The notes beneath the pieces were generated by a model. It had not been told where the DNA came from. It worked only from the letters and a program-made list of their open reading frames with translations, and made no database searches. Source: Oscillospiraceae bacterium (GTDB lineage Bacteria > Bacillota_A > Clostridia > Oscillospirales > CAG-272). From it: DNA of 28,398 nt. Shown here in pieces: positions 17,042 to 24,799 of this stretch. Numbering within the stretch: the first letter of the stretch is position 1; the number at the start of each line of letters is the position of its first letter. The translations under genes and the position numbers were made by a program. The stretch spans positions 1 to 28,398 of the forward strand of contig SVSO01000011.1 in NCBI GenBank assembly GCA_015064195.1, given 5' to 3'.

Positions 17042-18184
17042 ATGAAATCGATCACCTACAGCGCGGCGGAACTGGAAGCGTTCTGCCGGGATGCTTTTAT
17101 CAAATTCGGCTTTTCACGGGAGGATGCGGCGCAGATCACCGACGTTCTGCTCCTCGCTGACCTCTACGGCATCCGATCTCACGGCACACAGCGGCTGGTG
17201 CGTTATCACAAAGCCATCGAAAACGGCAGCGTGCGGGTGGATGCCAAGCCGGAGACGGTATTTGAAACGCCGGTATCCGCCGTCATCGACGGTCACGCCG
17301 GCATGGGGCAGCTCATCTCCGCCCACGCCATGAAGCTGGCCATACAAAAGGCGAAAGCTGTCGGAATGGCATTCGTCACCGTGAAAAATTCCAACCACTA
17401 CGGCATTGCGGGCTACTACGCGAAGATGGCCTGTGATGCGGGAATGATGGGAATCTGCGTCACCAATTCCGAGTCCATCATGGTACATACCGGCTCGCGG
17501 CAGGCCATCCTCGGCTCCAATCCCATCGCCTTTGCTATGCCCGCCGATCCCATCCCCTTCTGGTTCGATGCGGCGACGACAGTGGTGCCCAAGGGCAAGC
17601 TGGAGGTCTACAACAAGGCGGAAAAGCCCCTTGGTGACGGCTGGGCGGTGGACGAGACCGGCCGTGTCTGCACCGACGCGGGCAAGGTGCTCCACTGCAT
17701 CGACGGTAAGCTGGGCGCTGGCGGAATCCTGCCGGTGGGAGGCTTCGGCGAGACAAACGGCGGACACAAGGGCTACGGCTACAGCATGATCTGTGAGCTG
17801 CTCTCATCCATCACCTCCGGCGGCGCGACCTCCAATCACCACGTCCGCGCCAAGGGTCAGGGTGCCGGCACCTGCCATGCGTTCATCGCCATCGATCCGG
17901 CGATTTTCGGCGATCCTGCGGAGATCCGCGCCCATTTGTCCACGTTCCTGCAGGAGCTGCGGGATGCCGACCGGGCGGATGAAGCGACGCCCATCTATTC
18001 TCACGGTGAGAAGGAGATGCTGGCCATGGAGAAGCATCTGCGGGAGGGCATCGAGGTGGACATCAGCACGGTGGCGGAGATGGTGAACATCTGCAAGTAT
18101 CTGGGCATGGACAGTGAACGCTATCTCGGCAAGGTTGACACCACCGGCGCAAAAGCGAGCATTTACGAGGGAATCTACAAATAA
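17042..18184 (+). CDS. Ldh_2-family malate/L-lactate-type dehydrogenase
   Basis: A 380-residue NAD(P)-dependent oxidoreductase of the Ldh_2 (malate/L-sulfolactate/ureidoglycolate dehydrogenase, YiaK) superfamily, which does not have a Rossmann fold. Conserved stretches are DLYGIRSHGTQRL near residue 40, NSNHYGIAGYYA near 118 with the catalytic histidine, and GSNPIAFAMP near 160. A C-terminal GGHKGYGYSMICELL follows. The family reduces or oxidises 2-keto/2-hydroxy acids; substrates range from 2,3-diketogulonate to ureidoglycolate and cannot be read from the sequence. GGAGATCCCAC precedes the ATG. It is divergent from, and probably regulated by, the adjacent AraC protein, and ends at a convergent hairpin before trxB. 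Confidence 0.9.
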   Translation: MKSITYSAAELEAFCRDAFIKFGFSREDAAQITDVLLLADLYGIRSHGTQRLVRYHKAIENGSVRVDAKPETVFETPVSAVIDGHAGMGQLISAHAMKLAIQKAKAVGMAFVTVKNSNHYGIAGYYAKMACDAGMMGICVTNSESIMVHTGSRQAILGSNPIAFAMPADPIPFWFDAATTVVPKGKLEVYNKAEKPLGDGWAVDETGRVCTDAGKVLHCIDGKLGAGGILPVGGFGETNGGHKGYGYSMICELLSSITSGGATSNHHVRAKGQGAGTCHAFIAIDPAIFGDPAEIRAHLSTFLQELRDADRADEATPIYSHGEKEMLAMEKHLREGIEVDISTVAEMVNICKYLGMDSERYLGKVDTTGAKASIYEGIYK

Positions 18185-18190
18185 AACGAC

Positions 18191-18215
18191 GGGGCTGATG
18201 CATGACATCAGCCCC
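18191..18215. terminator. Convergent hairpin between dehydrogenase and trxB
   Basis: GGGGCTGATG (18191-18200) pairs perfectly with CATCAGCCCC (18206-18215) over CATGA. It is six bases from either stop codon; the T-run is weak, so some read-through is possible. Confidence 0.65.
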
Positions 18216-18220
18216 GATGC

Positions 18221-19147
18221 TTATCCGTTTTCCGCTAAATATTCCTCCGCGTAAAATGCGGCGACTGCACCGTCGGATGCGGCGGTGATGATTTGGCGCA
18301 TGGGTTTGGTGCGCAGATCGCCCACGGCAAATACCCCCGGCAGATTGGTGCGGGTGGATTCGTCGGCGATGATGTAGCCCTCCGCGTCCAGCTCCACCTG
18401 TCCCGAAAACAGCTCCGTTGCCGGAATGCGGCCGATGCTGACGAATACGCCGTCGCAGTCCACATCCGTGAGTGCGCCGGTTTTTCGGTTTTTCAGCGTC
18501 AATCCCACAAGCGCGCCATCCGATTCCCGCAGGGCTGTCACCTCACTGTCCCAGTGAAATTCCACGTTTGGCGCGCGCATCAGCGGCTCATGGTAGATTT
18601 TCGTCGCACGGAGGGTATCACGGCGATGGATGACCAGCACCTTGCCGGCGATGCGGGAGAGGAGAAGTGCGTCCGCCGCCGCTGTATTGCCGCCGCCCAC
18701 CACGGCCACGGTTTTTCCCTTGTAAAACATTCCGTCGCAGGCCGCGCAGTAATGGATGCCTCTGCCGTATCGCTCCGCCTCGCCGGGAATGCCCAGCATC
18801 CGCGGATTCGCACCGGATGCCAGCACCACCGTGCGGGCAGAATATTCGCCGGAATCCGTCAGGACGCGCTTGATTGTTCCGGAAAGCTCCACGCCGCGTA
18901 CCTCCTCGGATTTTGAGACCGCACCGAATTTTTCTGCGCCCTGCTTCATTTTCATGCCCAGCGAGAAGCCGTCGATGCCTTCGTCAAAGCCGGGATAATT
19001 GTCGATCTGATGGGTGAGTGCCATCTGACCGCCGGGCATCATTTTTTCGAGAATGAGCGTGTCAAGACCGGCACGCACAGCGTAGAGTGCCGCCGTATAT
19101 CCGCCCGGCCCGCCGCCGATGATGATCATATCGTAAATCTTATCCAT
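18221..19147 (-). CDS. trxB: Thioredoxin reductase (TrxB type)
   Basis: A 308-residue FAD/NAD(P)H oxidoreductase that keeps thioredoxin reduced. The FAD motif IIGGGPGGYTAALYA is at residues 9-23, the redox pair is CAAC (Cys134 and Cys137), the NADPH motif GGGNTAAADA begins near 151, and HRRDTLRAT (174-182) gives the NADPH-phosphate contacts. The C-terminal FAD contact is GVFAVGDLRTK. Length and domain order match low-molecular-weight TrxB. The classic active site is CATC; CAAC is a conservative variant. The ATG follows AAAGGAG. Upstream the -10 is perfect but the -35 position holds a palindrome, so it may need an activator, plausibly the divergent Crp/Fnr regulator. Confidence 0.93.
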   Translation of the reverse strand: MDKIYDMIIIGGGPGGYTAALYAVRAGLDTLILEKMMPGGQMALTHQIDNYPGFDEGIDGFSLGMKMKQGAEKFGAVSKSEEVRGVELSGTIKRVLTDSGEYSARTVVLASGANPRMLGIPGEAERYGRGIHYCAACDGMFYKGKTVAVVGGGNTAAADALLLSRIAGKVLVIHRRDTLRATKIYHEPLMRAPNVEFHWDSEVTALRESDGALVGLTLKNRKTGALTDVDCDGVFVSIGRIPATELFSGQVELDAEGYIIADESTRTNLPGVFAVGDLRTKPMRQIITAASDGAVAAFYAEEYLAENG

Positions 19148-19179
19148 GTGAATGCTCCTTTTTTCGGATTTATATTACT

Positions 19180-19208
19180 ATTATACGCCGATTCGCGGAA
19201 ATATTCCG
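19180..19208 (-). promoter_or_regulatory. trxB promoter with palindrome in place of -35
   Basis: The minus strand has a perfect TATAAT (19180-19185), but the correctly spaced -35 (19203-19208) is CGGAAT. The near-palindrome CGGAAATATTCCG (19196-19208) covers this position, and a partial copy with GAATATTT lies at 19231-19238. This suggests an activator or repressor site. Confidence 0.5.
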
Positions 19209-19250
19209 TGATTTTGTCACGCTTTCCGCAGAATATTTACAGAGGCCCGC

Positions 19251-19279
19251 TTGACTTGCGGAGGAAAATGTGCTATCAT
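19251..19279 (+). promoter_or_regulatory. Sigma-A promoter of Crp/Fnr regulator
   Basis: TTGACT (19251-19256), 17-base spacer, TATCAT (19274-19279), 28 bases before the chosen start codon. Confidence 0.8.
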
Positions 19280-19307
19280 GGTAAAAAACAATAATGGGAG
19301 GAGAACT

Positions 19308-19982
19308 ATGGAAAACTGTCCCTTTGCGCCGCTGTATCAGCGGTATTTCCCCTTTTGGGACGCTCTGTCCGGTGCCGATAAGGAGATCCTCTGCCGAAGC
19401 TCCGTCATGGCGCAGTATGAGAAGGGGGAAACGGTTCACGACAGCACCGAATGCACCGGCGTGATCCTCGTGAAAACCGGCTGCCTGCGGCTGTATATGC
19501 TTTCCGACGAGGGCAAGGAGATCACCCTCTATCGCCTGTTTGCCGGCGACATCTGCATCCTGTCCGCATCCTGCGTCCTGCAGAGCATCACCTTCGATGT
19601 GTTTGTGGATGCGGAGGAGGAAAGCGAATGCTGTGTGGTGGGCGGATGCGCGTTTTCGGATGTATCCGAGCGAAATCCGGCGGTGAAAATCTTCGCGCTG
19701 GAGACGGCTCTCGGACGGTTCTCCGATGTGATGTGGGTGATGCAGCAGATCCTTTTTATGAGCATGGATAAGCGGCTTGCCATATTTCTTCTCGATGAAG
19801 CATCCCAAAACGGCACGGACACCATTCGCTTAACCCATGAGCAGATCGCGAAATACATGGGCACGGCCCGTGAGGTGGTCAGCCGGATGCTCAAATATTT
19901 TTCGTCGGAGGGCATTGTTTCGGTCTCGCGGAAAGGCGTGGCACTGCTTGATAAAAAACGCCTGCGTGCATTGGCAGGATAA
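19308..19982 (+). CDS. Crp/Fnr-family transcriptional regulator
   Basis: A 224-residue regulator. A cyclic-nucleotide-binding-like beta-barrel occupies about residues 15-140 (YEKGETVHDSTECTGVILVK, then GKEITLYRLFAGDICILSAS), linked by a long dimerisation helix to a winged helix-turn-helix. The recognition region is THEQIAKYMGTAREVVSRML, typical of the Fnr-like group. There are scattered cysteines (Cys4 and several in the barrel) but no clear four-cysteine iron-sulphur motif. The frame opens at 19251, but ATG 19308 has GGGAGGAG ahead of it and the family-like start. It is divergent from trxB and convergent with an AEC carrier gene, so control of thiol redox genes is a reasonable guess. Confidence 0.9.
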   Translation: MENCPFAPLYQRYFPFWDALSGADKEILCRSSVMAQYEKGETVHDSTECTGVILVKTGCLRLYMLSDEGKEITLYRLFAGDICILSASCVLQSITFDVFVDAEEESECCVVGGCAFSDVSERNPAVKIFALETALGRFSDVMWVMQQILFMSMDKRLAIFLLDEASQNGTDTIRLTHEQIAKYMGTAREVVSRMLKYFSSEGIVSVSRKGVALLDKKRLRALAG

Positions 19983-19989
19983 AAACAGA

Positions 19990-20025
19990 TATGAGGTACT
20001 GCGGCATTGTGCAGTACCTCATATT
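19990..20025. terminator. Bidirectional terminator between regulator and AEC carrier
   Basis: ATATGAGGTACTGC (19990-20003) pairs perfectly with GCAGTACCTCATAT (20012-20025) over an 8-base loop. It follows the regulator stop by seven bases and is flanked by A- and T-rich tracts. Confidence 0.85.
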
Positions 20026-20028
20026 TCT

Positions 20029-20964
20029 TTATAACATCATACAAAGCGTGAGCACCAGCGGCATGGTGACAACGGAGAGGATCGTGGAGACCGATGCCAT
20101 CCGGCAGGCGGTTTTCTGATCGCCTCCGGTGCTGGCCGCCATCATGATGACGATGACTGCACACGGTGCGCAGAGGGGGATGATCGCGGCGCAGAGCAGC
20201 TGTGTGCCGATGCCGAATGCATACCGGTAGAGCAGCATGGCGGCCACGGGAAGGAGAATGTGCCGGAACGCCAGCACGAGCCACAGCCTGCCGTCGCGAA
20301 GGGCGGCCCGGATGTCCGTGCCCACAAGATAGTAGCCGGTGATCATCATGGCCATGGGCGCATTGATGGCGGCCACCGCATTTACCGTATCGGAGATCAG
20401 CTCCGGCATTCCGAAAAGCTTGATTATGAGCATGACCAGTCCGCCCATGACGCCAAGTGTGCCGGGATTGATGAGGATATTCATGATCCCAAGCTTTCCG
20501 CCCGGCTCAAAATATGCCTTGCCGATGGTCCATGTGAAAATGTTCAGCACGATGACGTACACGCTGACCAGCAGTACGCTTTCCGCATCCAGTGTCGCCT
20601 GTGCCAGCGGCAGAGCGATGAAGCCCGCGTTGCTGATGAGACAGCCGAACCGGTAGACCGCCGCATTTTCGCAGTGCTTCATTCTGAGAAAGACAAGTCC
20701 CGCCGCAAGTCCCAGCAGATGGGAGATGAGTGCCAGCAGTGCGGCCATGGCGATCATGGCAAGATAATCCGCGGTGAAATCCACCTCGATGAAGGATTTC
20801 ATGATGACCGCCGGAGTGGCGATCTTGAACACGACGAAGGTCATGTCCTCTGCGGTCTTTTTGGAGAATTTTCCCGCCTTTGTGACGAAAAATCCGATGG
20901 CGGTGAGAATCGCCATGATGAGGACCTGTGTGAGTACGGTCAAACTGTAGTCAAGTGCCGGCAT
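20029..20964 (-). CDS. AEC-family (auxin efflux carrier-like) permease
   Basis: A 311-residue membrane protein with about ten hydrophobic helices in two halves. It matches the AEC/BASS-fold transporters that export or import organic acids such as malate or malonate. Landmarks include the N-terminal ALDYSLTVLTQVLIMAILTA helix, VVFKIATPAVIMKSF, and the GFIALPLAQATLDAESVLLV stretch near residues 113-132; NPGTLGVMGGL and CAPCAVIVIMMA lie in the second half. The substrate cannot be read. It has its own near-consensus promoter and shares a terminator with the convergent Crp/Fnr gene. The start is ATG 20964, after GAGGTAACACT. Confidence 0.88.
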   Translation of the reverse strand: MPALDYSLTVLTQVLIMAILTAIGFFVTKAGKFSKKTAEDMTFVVFKIATPAVIMKSFIEVDFTADYLAMIAMAALLALISHLLGLAAGLVFLRMKHCENAAVYRFGCLISNAGFIALPLAQATLDAESVLLVSVYVIVLNIFTWTIGKAYFEPGGKLGIMNILINPGTLGVMGGLVMLIIKLFGMPELISDTVNAVAAINAPMAMMITGYYLVGTDIRAALRDGRLWLVLAFRHILLPVAAMLLYRYAFGIGTQLLCAAIIPLCAPCAVIVIMMAASTGGDQKTACRMASVSTILSVVTMPLVLTLCMML

Positions 20965-20994
20965 AGTGTTACCTCGAGTTTCTGTGATTCTATC

Positions 20995-21023
20995 ATTATA
21001 TCACAAATCCTGCCGCTTGACAA
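20995..21023 (-). promoter_or_regulatory. Sigma-A promoter of AEC carrier
   Basis: Minus strand TTGTCA (21018-21023), 17-base spacer, TATAAT (20995-21000). Confidence 0.83.
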
Positions 21024-21037
21024 GCCCTTGCGGGAAA

Positions 21038-21248
21038 TTATTTGCGCGTCAGGATGTAAAGCACATCCGCATTGCACTGGGGCATATAGAACGCCAGCTT
21101 TTCGCCGGGGATCTGCTCCGGCTTCATGTACCGCTTGTTTGCCATTTCAAAGGCATCGCAGACATAATCCCCCGCATCAAGTGTGGTCACAAGATCGATT
21201 CCGTAGGGGACATAGATGAGGATCGTGCCGGATCCTGCCTCTGCTCAT
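21038..21248 (-). pseudogene. Damaged short gene, possible glycosidase C-terminal remnant
   Basis: A perfect AGGAGG site sits eight bases before ATG 21248, but that frame stops after 18 codons. A good coding frame begins seven codons in, one base out of step: it reads TILIYVPYGIDLVTTLDAGD, then DAFEMANKRYMKPEQIPGEK and MPQCNADVLYILTRK, ending at TAA 21038. The start-to-stop distance is 211 bases, one more than a multiple of three, so a one-base insertion near 21230-21240 would join them into a protein of about 69 residues. The ending resembles the C-terminal beta-sandwich of some glycosidases, which would imply a large internal deletion, but I do not recognise the family. The nearby promoter is unclear. 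Confidence 0.6.
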
Positions 21249-21333
21249 ATGAAAACCTCCTGTGGTTTTTCTTCAGTATATCATAAAAATATGAACATTT
21301 CTATCACGAAACCAATATTCCGGCGACGTTTGC

Positions 21334-22119
21334 CTATTCCAGCCCCAGCAGCCGCTTGGCATTGCCGGCAAGGATGGCTTCCCGTTCCGCATCGGTCAGC
21401 GGCTCGGCGAGGATGCCCGCCACATCACACGCCGGCTGGACACCGGGATAATCCGTGCCGAACAGGATGCGCTCATGTCCCACCCGATCGATGGCATACC
21501 GGAGCGTGCCGTCCATGTCGCACCCGTGGGCGGAGGTGTCGTAATACAGATTCGGGCAGTCTTCCATCAGCTCCAGCTGTTTTACAAGCTCGCCGCTTCC
21601 GTTCAGATGCGCCCAGACCACCTTCAGCCGGGGCAGTGAATCCCGGAGCGCACGGGAGAGGGCATACATATCCTTCATGCCGTAGGGATGCAGGCTGACC
21701 ACCATGTCAAATTCCGCCGCAAGATGCATCATTTCCATGAAATTTTCGCAGAAATAGCCGTTTTTGTGGCTCATCATGCCCGGCACCAGCTCGCCGATGA
21801 GACGGATGCCGCAGCGGTGCGCACGTTCGATCTCGCCAAGGGACATTTGCAGAAACTGCGGATGCACATGGATGCCGGGGATATAAAAGCCGCCAAGCTC
21901 CTCCGCGATTTCCACTGCCCTGTCGTTTAATTTCGGCACCAGCGTTTCGTACTGCTCCACGGGAAGCCCGGTCATGCCGGTGTAAATGACGCTTCCGCAG
22001 GCACGGGTGATCCCGCAGGCTAAAAGATCATCCCGGAAGCGGCCGCTGTCCATGACCACACCGTGGTCGGCCAGATGATAATCATAATCCGTATGCGTAT
22101 GAAAATCGATGATTTCCAT
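21334..22119 (-). CDS. Amidohydrolase family protein, metal ligands intact
   Basis: A 261-residue TIM-barrel protein of the amidohydrolase (Amidohydro_2-like) family. The metal-binding residues are all present: HTH (His7 and His9), an acidic residue at Glu110 (IGELVPGM), His144 in SLHPYG, His171 in WAHLNGSGE and Asp223 in FGTDYPG. The family hydrolyses or decarboxylates cyclic and acyl substrates; nothing in the sequence fixes the substrate. ATG 22119 shares its A with the TGA of the upstream paralogue (TGATG), and the perfect GGAGGTGAT ribosome site is the last codons of that gene, so the two are translationally coupled. TTG 22122 is a less likely alternative start. Confidence 0.87.
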   Translation of the reverse strand: MEIIDFHTHTDYDYHLADHGVVMDSGRFRDDLLACGITRACGSVIYTGMTGLPVEQYETLVPKLNDRAVEIAEELGGFYIPGIHVHPQFLQMSLGEIERAHRCGIRLIGELVPGMMSHKNGYFCENFMEMMHLAAEFDMVVSLHPYGMKDMYALSRALRDSLPRLKVVWAHLNGSGELVKQLELMEDCPNLYYDTSAHGCDMDGTLRYAIDRVGHERILFGTDYPGVQPACDVAGILAEPLTDAEREAILAGNAKRLLGLE

Positions 22120-22877
22120 CAAATATCACCTCCGAGAAGCTTTGCGGCGTTGTTGTGGAATACGGCGTGCAGAACCGATTCCGGCGCATGGCGAAGCTCC
22201 CATTTCACTGCCGCCGCCGATGCCGCCGGATTGGTGTGCGGATAGCCCGAGCCGAAAAACAGCCGCTCCGTCGGAAGCGTTGCGATCCGCTCGTGCAGGA
22301 TGTAGTTCCAGTTCCAATCGGCACTGCTCACGTTCAGATACACATTCGGATGCGCCGTCAGCGTCTGCGCCTTCTGCATCATGAGCGATCCCGACCGTCC
22401 GCCGCAGAGAATGCGAAGCTTCGGAAACCGCTCTGCCGCCGCCGTTACCGCCGCCTCGGATGCTGCCGAAAGGTCAGCCGCCGCGCCGCATTTTTCCGCG
22501 TACCCGAGAATTTCCGCCATCGCGTCGGAATGGGCATCCTCCGGTGACAGCCATGGGCCGCGGATGCCGCCGATGATGTGCGCACCGGCAGAAATGGCCG
22601 CCATGGACTCCTCAGGACAGTCGGGATGGACGAATGCCGCCGGATGATAGCGCGTATTTTTTGCCGCAAGCTCCAGCGCACCGTGGTTCAGCCGGCGGAT
22701 GGCTTCGGCTGTGGGATGATCTGCGAAAAATCCGTCGGGCGGTGTCAGCGTGCCGCAGATCTCATCAATGCCCGCCGCATCCAGCCGTCCGAAAAATCGC
22801 GCGGCATCCAGCTCGCCGATGAATCGTGCCGACAGCGTGGTAAGCGGCGGATGGGCATCCATATCGAAAATTTTCAT
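22119..22877 (-). CDS. Amidohydrolase-like pseudoenzyme paralogue
   Basis: A 252-residue protein clearly homologous along its length to the next gene's product: the pairs WAHLNGSGEL/LCGGRSGSL and FGTDYP/FGSGYP align without gaps. It lacks the metal site. His7 is replaced by Asp (MDAH, with His9 kept), His144 by a leucine in the AADLSA region, His171 by glycine, and Asp223 by glycine 211. The reading frame is intact and well expressed by signals (GGAGG, good promoter), so it is not a pseudogene. It probably acts as a structural or regulatory partner of the coupled active paralogue, as is known for other enzyme families with inactive subunits. A different, metal-independent chemistry cannot be excluded. 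Confidence 0.85.
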   Translation of the reverse strand: MKIFDMDAHPPLTTLSARFIGELDAARFFGRLDAAGIDEICGTLTPPDGFFADHPTAEAIRRLNHGALELAAKNTRYHPAAFVHPDCPEESMAAISAGAHIIGGIRGPWLSPEDAHSDAMAEILGYAEKCGAAADLSAASEAAVTAAAERFPKLRILCGGRSGSLMMQKAQTLTAHPNVYLNVSSADWNWNYILHERIATLPTERLFFGSGYPHTNPAASAAAVKWELRHAPESVLHAVFHNNAAKLLGGDI

Positions 22878-22900
22878 ATGAAATCCTCCGTTTTTTCTTT

Positions 22901-22929
22901 ATTTTAGCACAGATTCGCCCGGCTGTAAA
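22901..22929 (-). promoter_or_regulatory. Promoter of the amidohydrolase pair
   Basis: Minus strand TTTACA (22924-22929), 17-base spacer, TAAAAT (22901-22906). Just upstream, CGGACA (22939-22944) and TGTCCG (22959-22964) form an inverted repeat with a 14-base spacer that could bind a regulator. Confidence 0.7.
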
Positions 22930-22969
22930 TCCCCAAAGCGGACAATATTCGCAAAAAATGTCCGAAAAT

Positions 22970-22995
22970 AAGACCATCGGATGGCCGATGGTCTT
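22970..22995 (-). terminator. Terminator after nucleoside-hydrolase-like gene
   Basis: AAGACCATCGG (22970-22980) pairs with CCGATGGTCTT (22985-22995) over four bases, and on the minus strand is followed by ATTTT. It lies about ten bases after the stop at 23006. Confidence 0.75.
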
Positions 22996-23005
22996 GTTTA
23001 TGCAG

Positions 23006-23890
23006 TTATAGTGCGGCATCAATGCGTGCGGCGTAGATCTCGTCGGGCAGACGCTTTTTCACATATTCGTGTCGACCGTCGGGATCGCGGCGGAAGGAAT
23101 TCTCACCGGTGGCCGGATCGACGCTGACATGACCGCGCACTGTCTCATAGCCCGCCGCCTCCGCATCGCCGATGATGGCAAGCTCTGCGGTCATGGGATC
23201 CCACGAGGAGCGGCCGTTCGGTGAGCCGTGCCAGACCATCAGCCGCTTGAGCAGATCGTCCGCCGGCAGATGGCTTCCGGTGATGACCGAATGTCCCACC
23301 TCCCAGCCGAGGAATGTGGCGCGTGTCGGCCATTTTTCGCAGACCACGGCACCGCCGCGGGCCGAGCGGCCGGTGTTGTTGAAATTATGCTCCGAGCCGC
23401 GCGCCTCATTGGCATAATTGCCCGCCATGATGTAGAGATGCTCCACCTTTTCGCGGACGAGCGCACAGCCGTCAAGGGGCGAGATTTCATCCGGCGCACT
23501 TTCGATCAGCGCGGCCAGACACTGGGGGAAGCCGATCTCCAAAATGGTTATGGGTTCATTCGCATTTGCCAGCGTTTTTCGCAGAAGCTCCACCGGTGAC
23601 ACGGCGGGATAATCGTCGTATGCGCCGCCCGCAAGCTCGGTCAGCGGGTACTGAAATTTCGGCTTGCCGCGATAATCGGTGGCATCCCGGTCGAACGCCG
23701 CGGGAACGTGGGAAAGGCCGCAGTCCGCCATAAAATGCAGGATGGACGGCACGGATTCGGGCAGAAATGCGTTGACAATGACCGCATCGAGACATACCTC
23801 GCCGCGCTTCACGGCGTTGGCGATGAGGCGGATGGCGACCGCATCGTCGCAGTCCGTCCACCAGTCGGTGCTCAGGATGAGATGTTTCAT
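23006..23890 (-). CDS. Nucleoside-hydrolase-like protein
   Basis: A 294-residue protein resembling the inosine-uridine nucleoside N-ribohydrolase (IunH) fold. The N-terminal calcium-binding aspartate cluster is present in the variant form STDWWTDCDDAVA (Asp9, Asp13, Asp15, Asp16); classic enzymes have DTDPGxDDA, two residues shorter. Other family-like features are YIMAGNYANEARGSEHNFNN near the centre and SSWDPMTAELA, whose aspartate supplies the last metal ligand. Such variants are found in sugar and nucleoside catabolic clusters; the substrate may be a nucleoside or another N-glycoside. The ATG follows GGAGG and lies 21 bases after the DeoR stop, so the two form an operon. Confidence 0.82.
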   Translation of the reverse strand: MKHLILSTDWWTDCDDAVAIRLIANAVKRGEVCLDAVIVNAFLPESVPSILHFMADCGLSHVPAAFDRDATDYRGKPKFQYPLTELAGGAYDDYPAVSPVELLRKTLANANEPITILEIGFPQCLAALIESAPDEISPLDGCALVREKVEHLYIMAGNYANEARGSEHNFNNTGRSARGGAVVCEKWPTRATFLGWEVGHSVITGSHLPADDLLKRLMVWHGSPNGRSSWDPMTAELAIIGDAEAAGYETVRGHVSVDPATGENSFRRDPDGRHEYVKKRLPDEIYAARIDAAL

Positions 23891-23911
23891 GGAAAGATCC
23901 TCCGTGTGGGT

Positions 23912-24694
23912 TTATGTGGGATTTTTTTCGTTTCGGTACAGCTCGATGCCGTGCTCGCTGTAAAGCTGGGCGATCTGGTCATCCACGCCGCTGTCGGTGA
24001 TGATGGCATCCACATCGCCCGCATCACACAGGCGGATGGGTGCGGTGGCTTCGATCTTGGAGCTGTCGGCGAGGACATAGGTGTGGTCGGAGATGCGCAT
24101 CATGGCATTGTGCAGATTGTAGTATTCCTTGATCGTAATGGCGATGCCGTGGCGCAGGGACACGGCGGACGGGCAGAGAAAGCACTTGGATGCCCGGACA
24201 CGGCTCAGGGATTCTTCCGTGAGAAAGCCGCAGAATAAGCGCTCCTCCGGCAGATAATCACCGCCGATCGCCCGCAGTCCGAAGCTGCTTTTCTGCGTGA
24301 TGATCTGCATCACATCCCACGAATAGGTGAGGATGGTCAGCTCCCGGAAATGCTCACAGAGAGCCTCGGCAAATTCGATGGCGGTGCTGCCGGAATCGAT
24401 GGCGATGACATCCCGCTCCGAAACCAGCTGCAGGGCGTTTTTTGCCAGCTCCCGCTTGGCATCGGTATGATTTGTGATGCGATGCTCCAGCGGAAATGTG
24501 GATTGCTTATCTTCATTTTTCGCCATGGCACCGCCGTGAACGCGCAGAAGCCGGTTGTGGGCATCGAGATAGGCGAGATCGCGCCGCACGGTTTCCATGG
24601 AGACATCGAACCGTTCCGCCAGCTCCGATGAGGTGATGGAGGGCTTTTCGGATAAGAGTTTCAGTATGATCTTGTATCGTTCGTTGGCAAGCAT
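23912..24694 (-). CDS. DeoR-family transcriptional regulator
   Basis: A 260-residue repressor of the DeoR/GlpR type. The N-terminal winged helix contains SSELAERFDVSMETVRRDLA and ahead of it MLANERYKIILKLL, the typical start. The C-terminal sugar-phosphate sensor domain (DeoRC) has AIDSGSTAIEFAEAL near residue 100, and YVLADSSKIEATAPIRL near 210. Members usually respond to phosphorylated sugars or nucleosides. The frame opens further upstream, but ATG 24694 is preceded by GGAGG. It is followed in the same operon by the nucleoside-hydrolase-like gene and is divergent from a binding-protein gene, which are its likely targets. Confidence 0.93.
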   Translation of the reverse strand: MLANERYKIILKLLSEKPSITSSELAERFDVSMETVRRDLAYLDAHNRLLRVHGGAMAKNEDKQSTFPLEHRITNHTDAKRELAKNALQLVSERDVIAIDSGSTAIEFAEALCEHFRELTILTYSWDVMQIITQKSSFGLRAIGGDYLPEERLFCGFLTEESLSRVRASKCFLCPSAVSLRHGIAITIKEYYNLHNAMMRISDHTYVLADSSKIEATAPIRLCDAGDVDAIITDSGVDDQIAQLYSEHGIELYRNEKNPT

Positions 24695-24721
24695 TTGTAA
24701 TACCTCCACTGGTTTACAACC

Positions 24722-24751
24722 ATTATAGCACAGATATGAGGGATTTGTCAA
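24722..24751 (-). promoter_or_regulatory. Promoter of DeoR operon
   Basis: Minus strand TTGACA (24746-24751), 18-base spacer, perfect TATAAT (24722-24727). Confidence 0.85.
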
Positions 24752-24799
24752 GATGGATTGGGCAAAATGTGGATATTTAAGAAAATATGTGGTTTTGTA

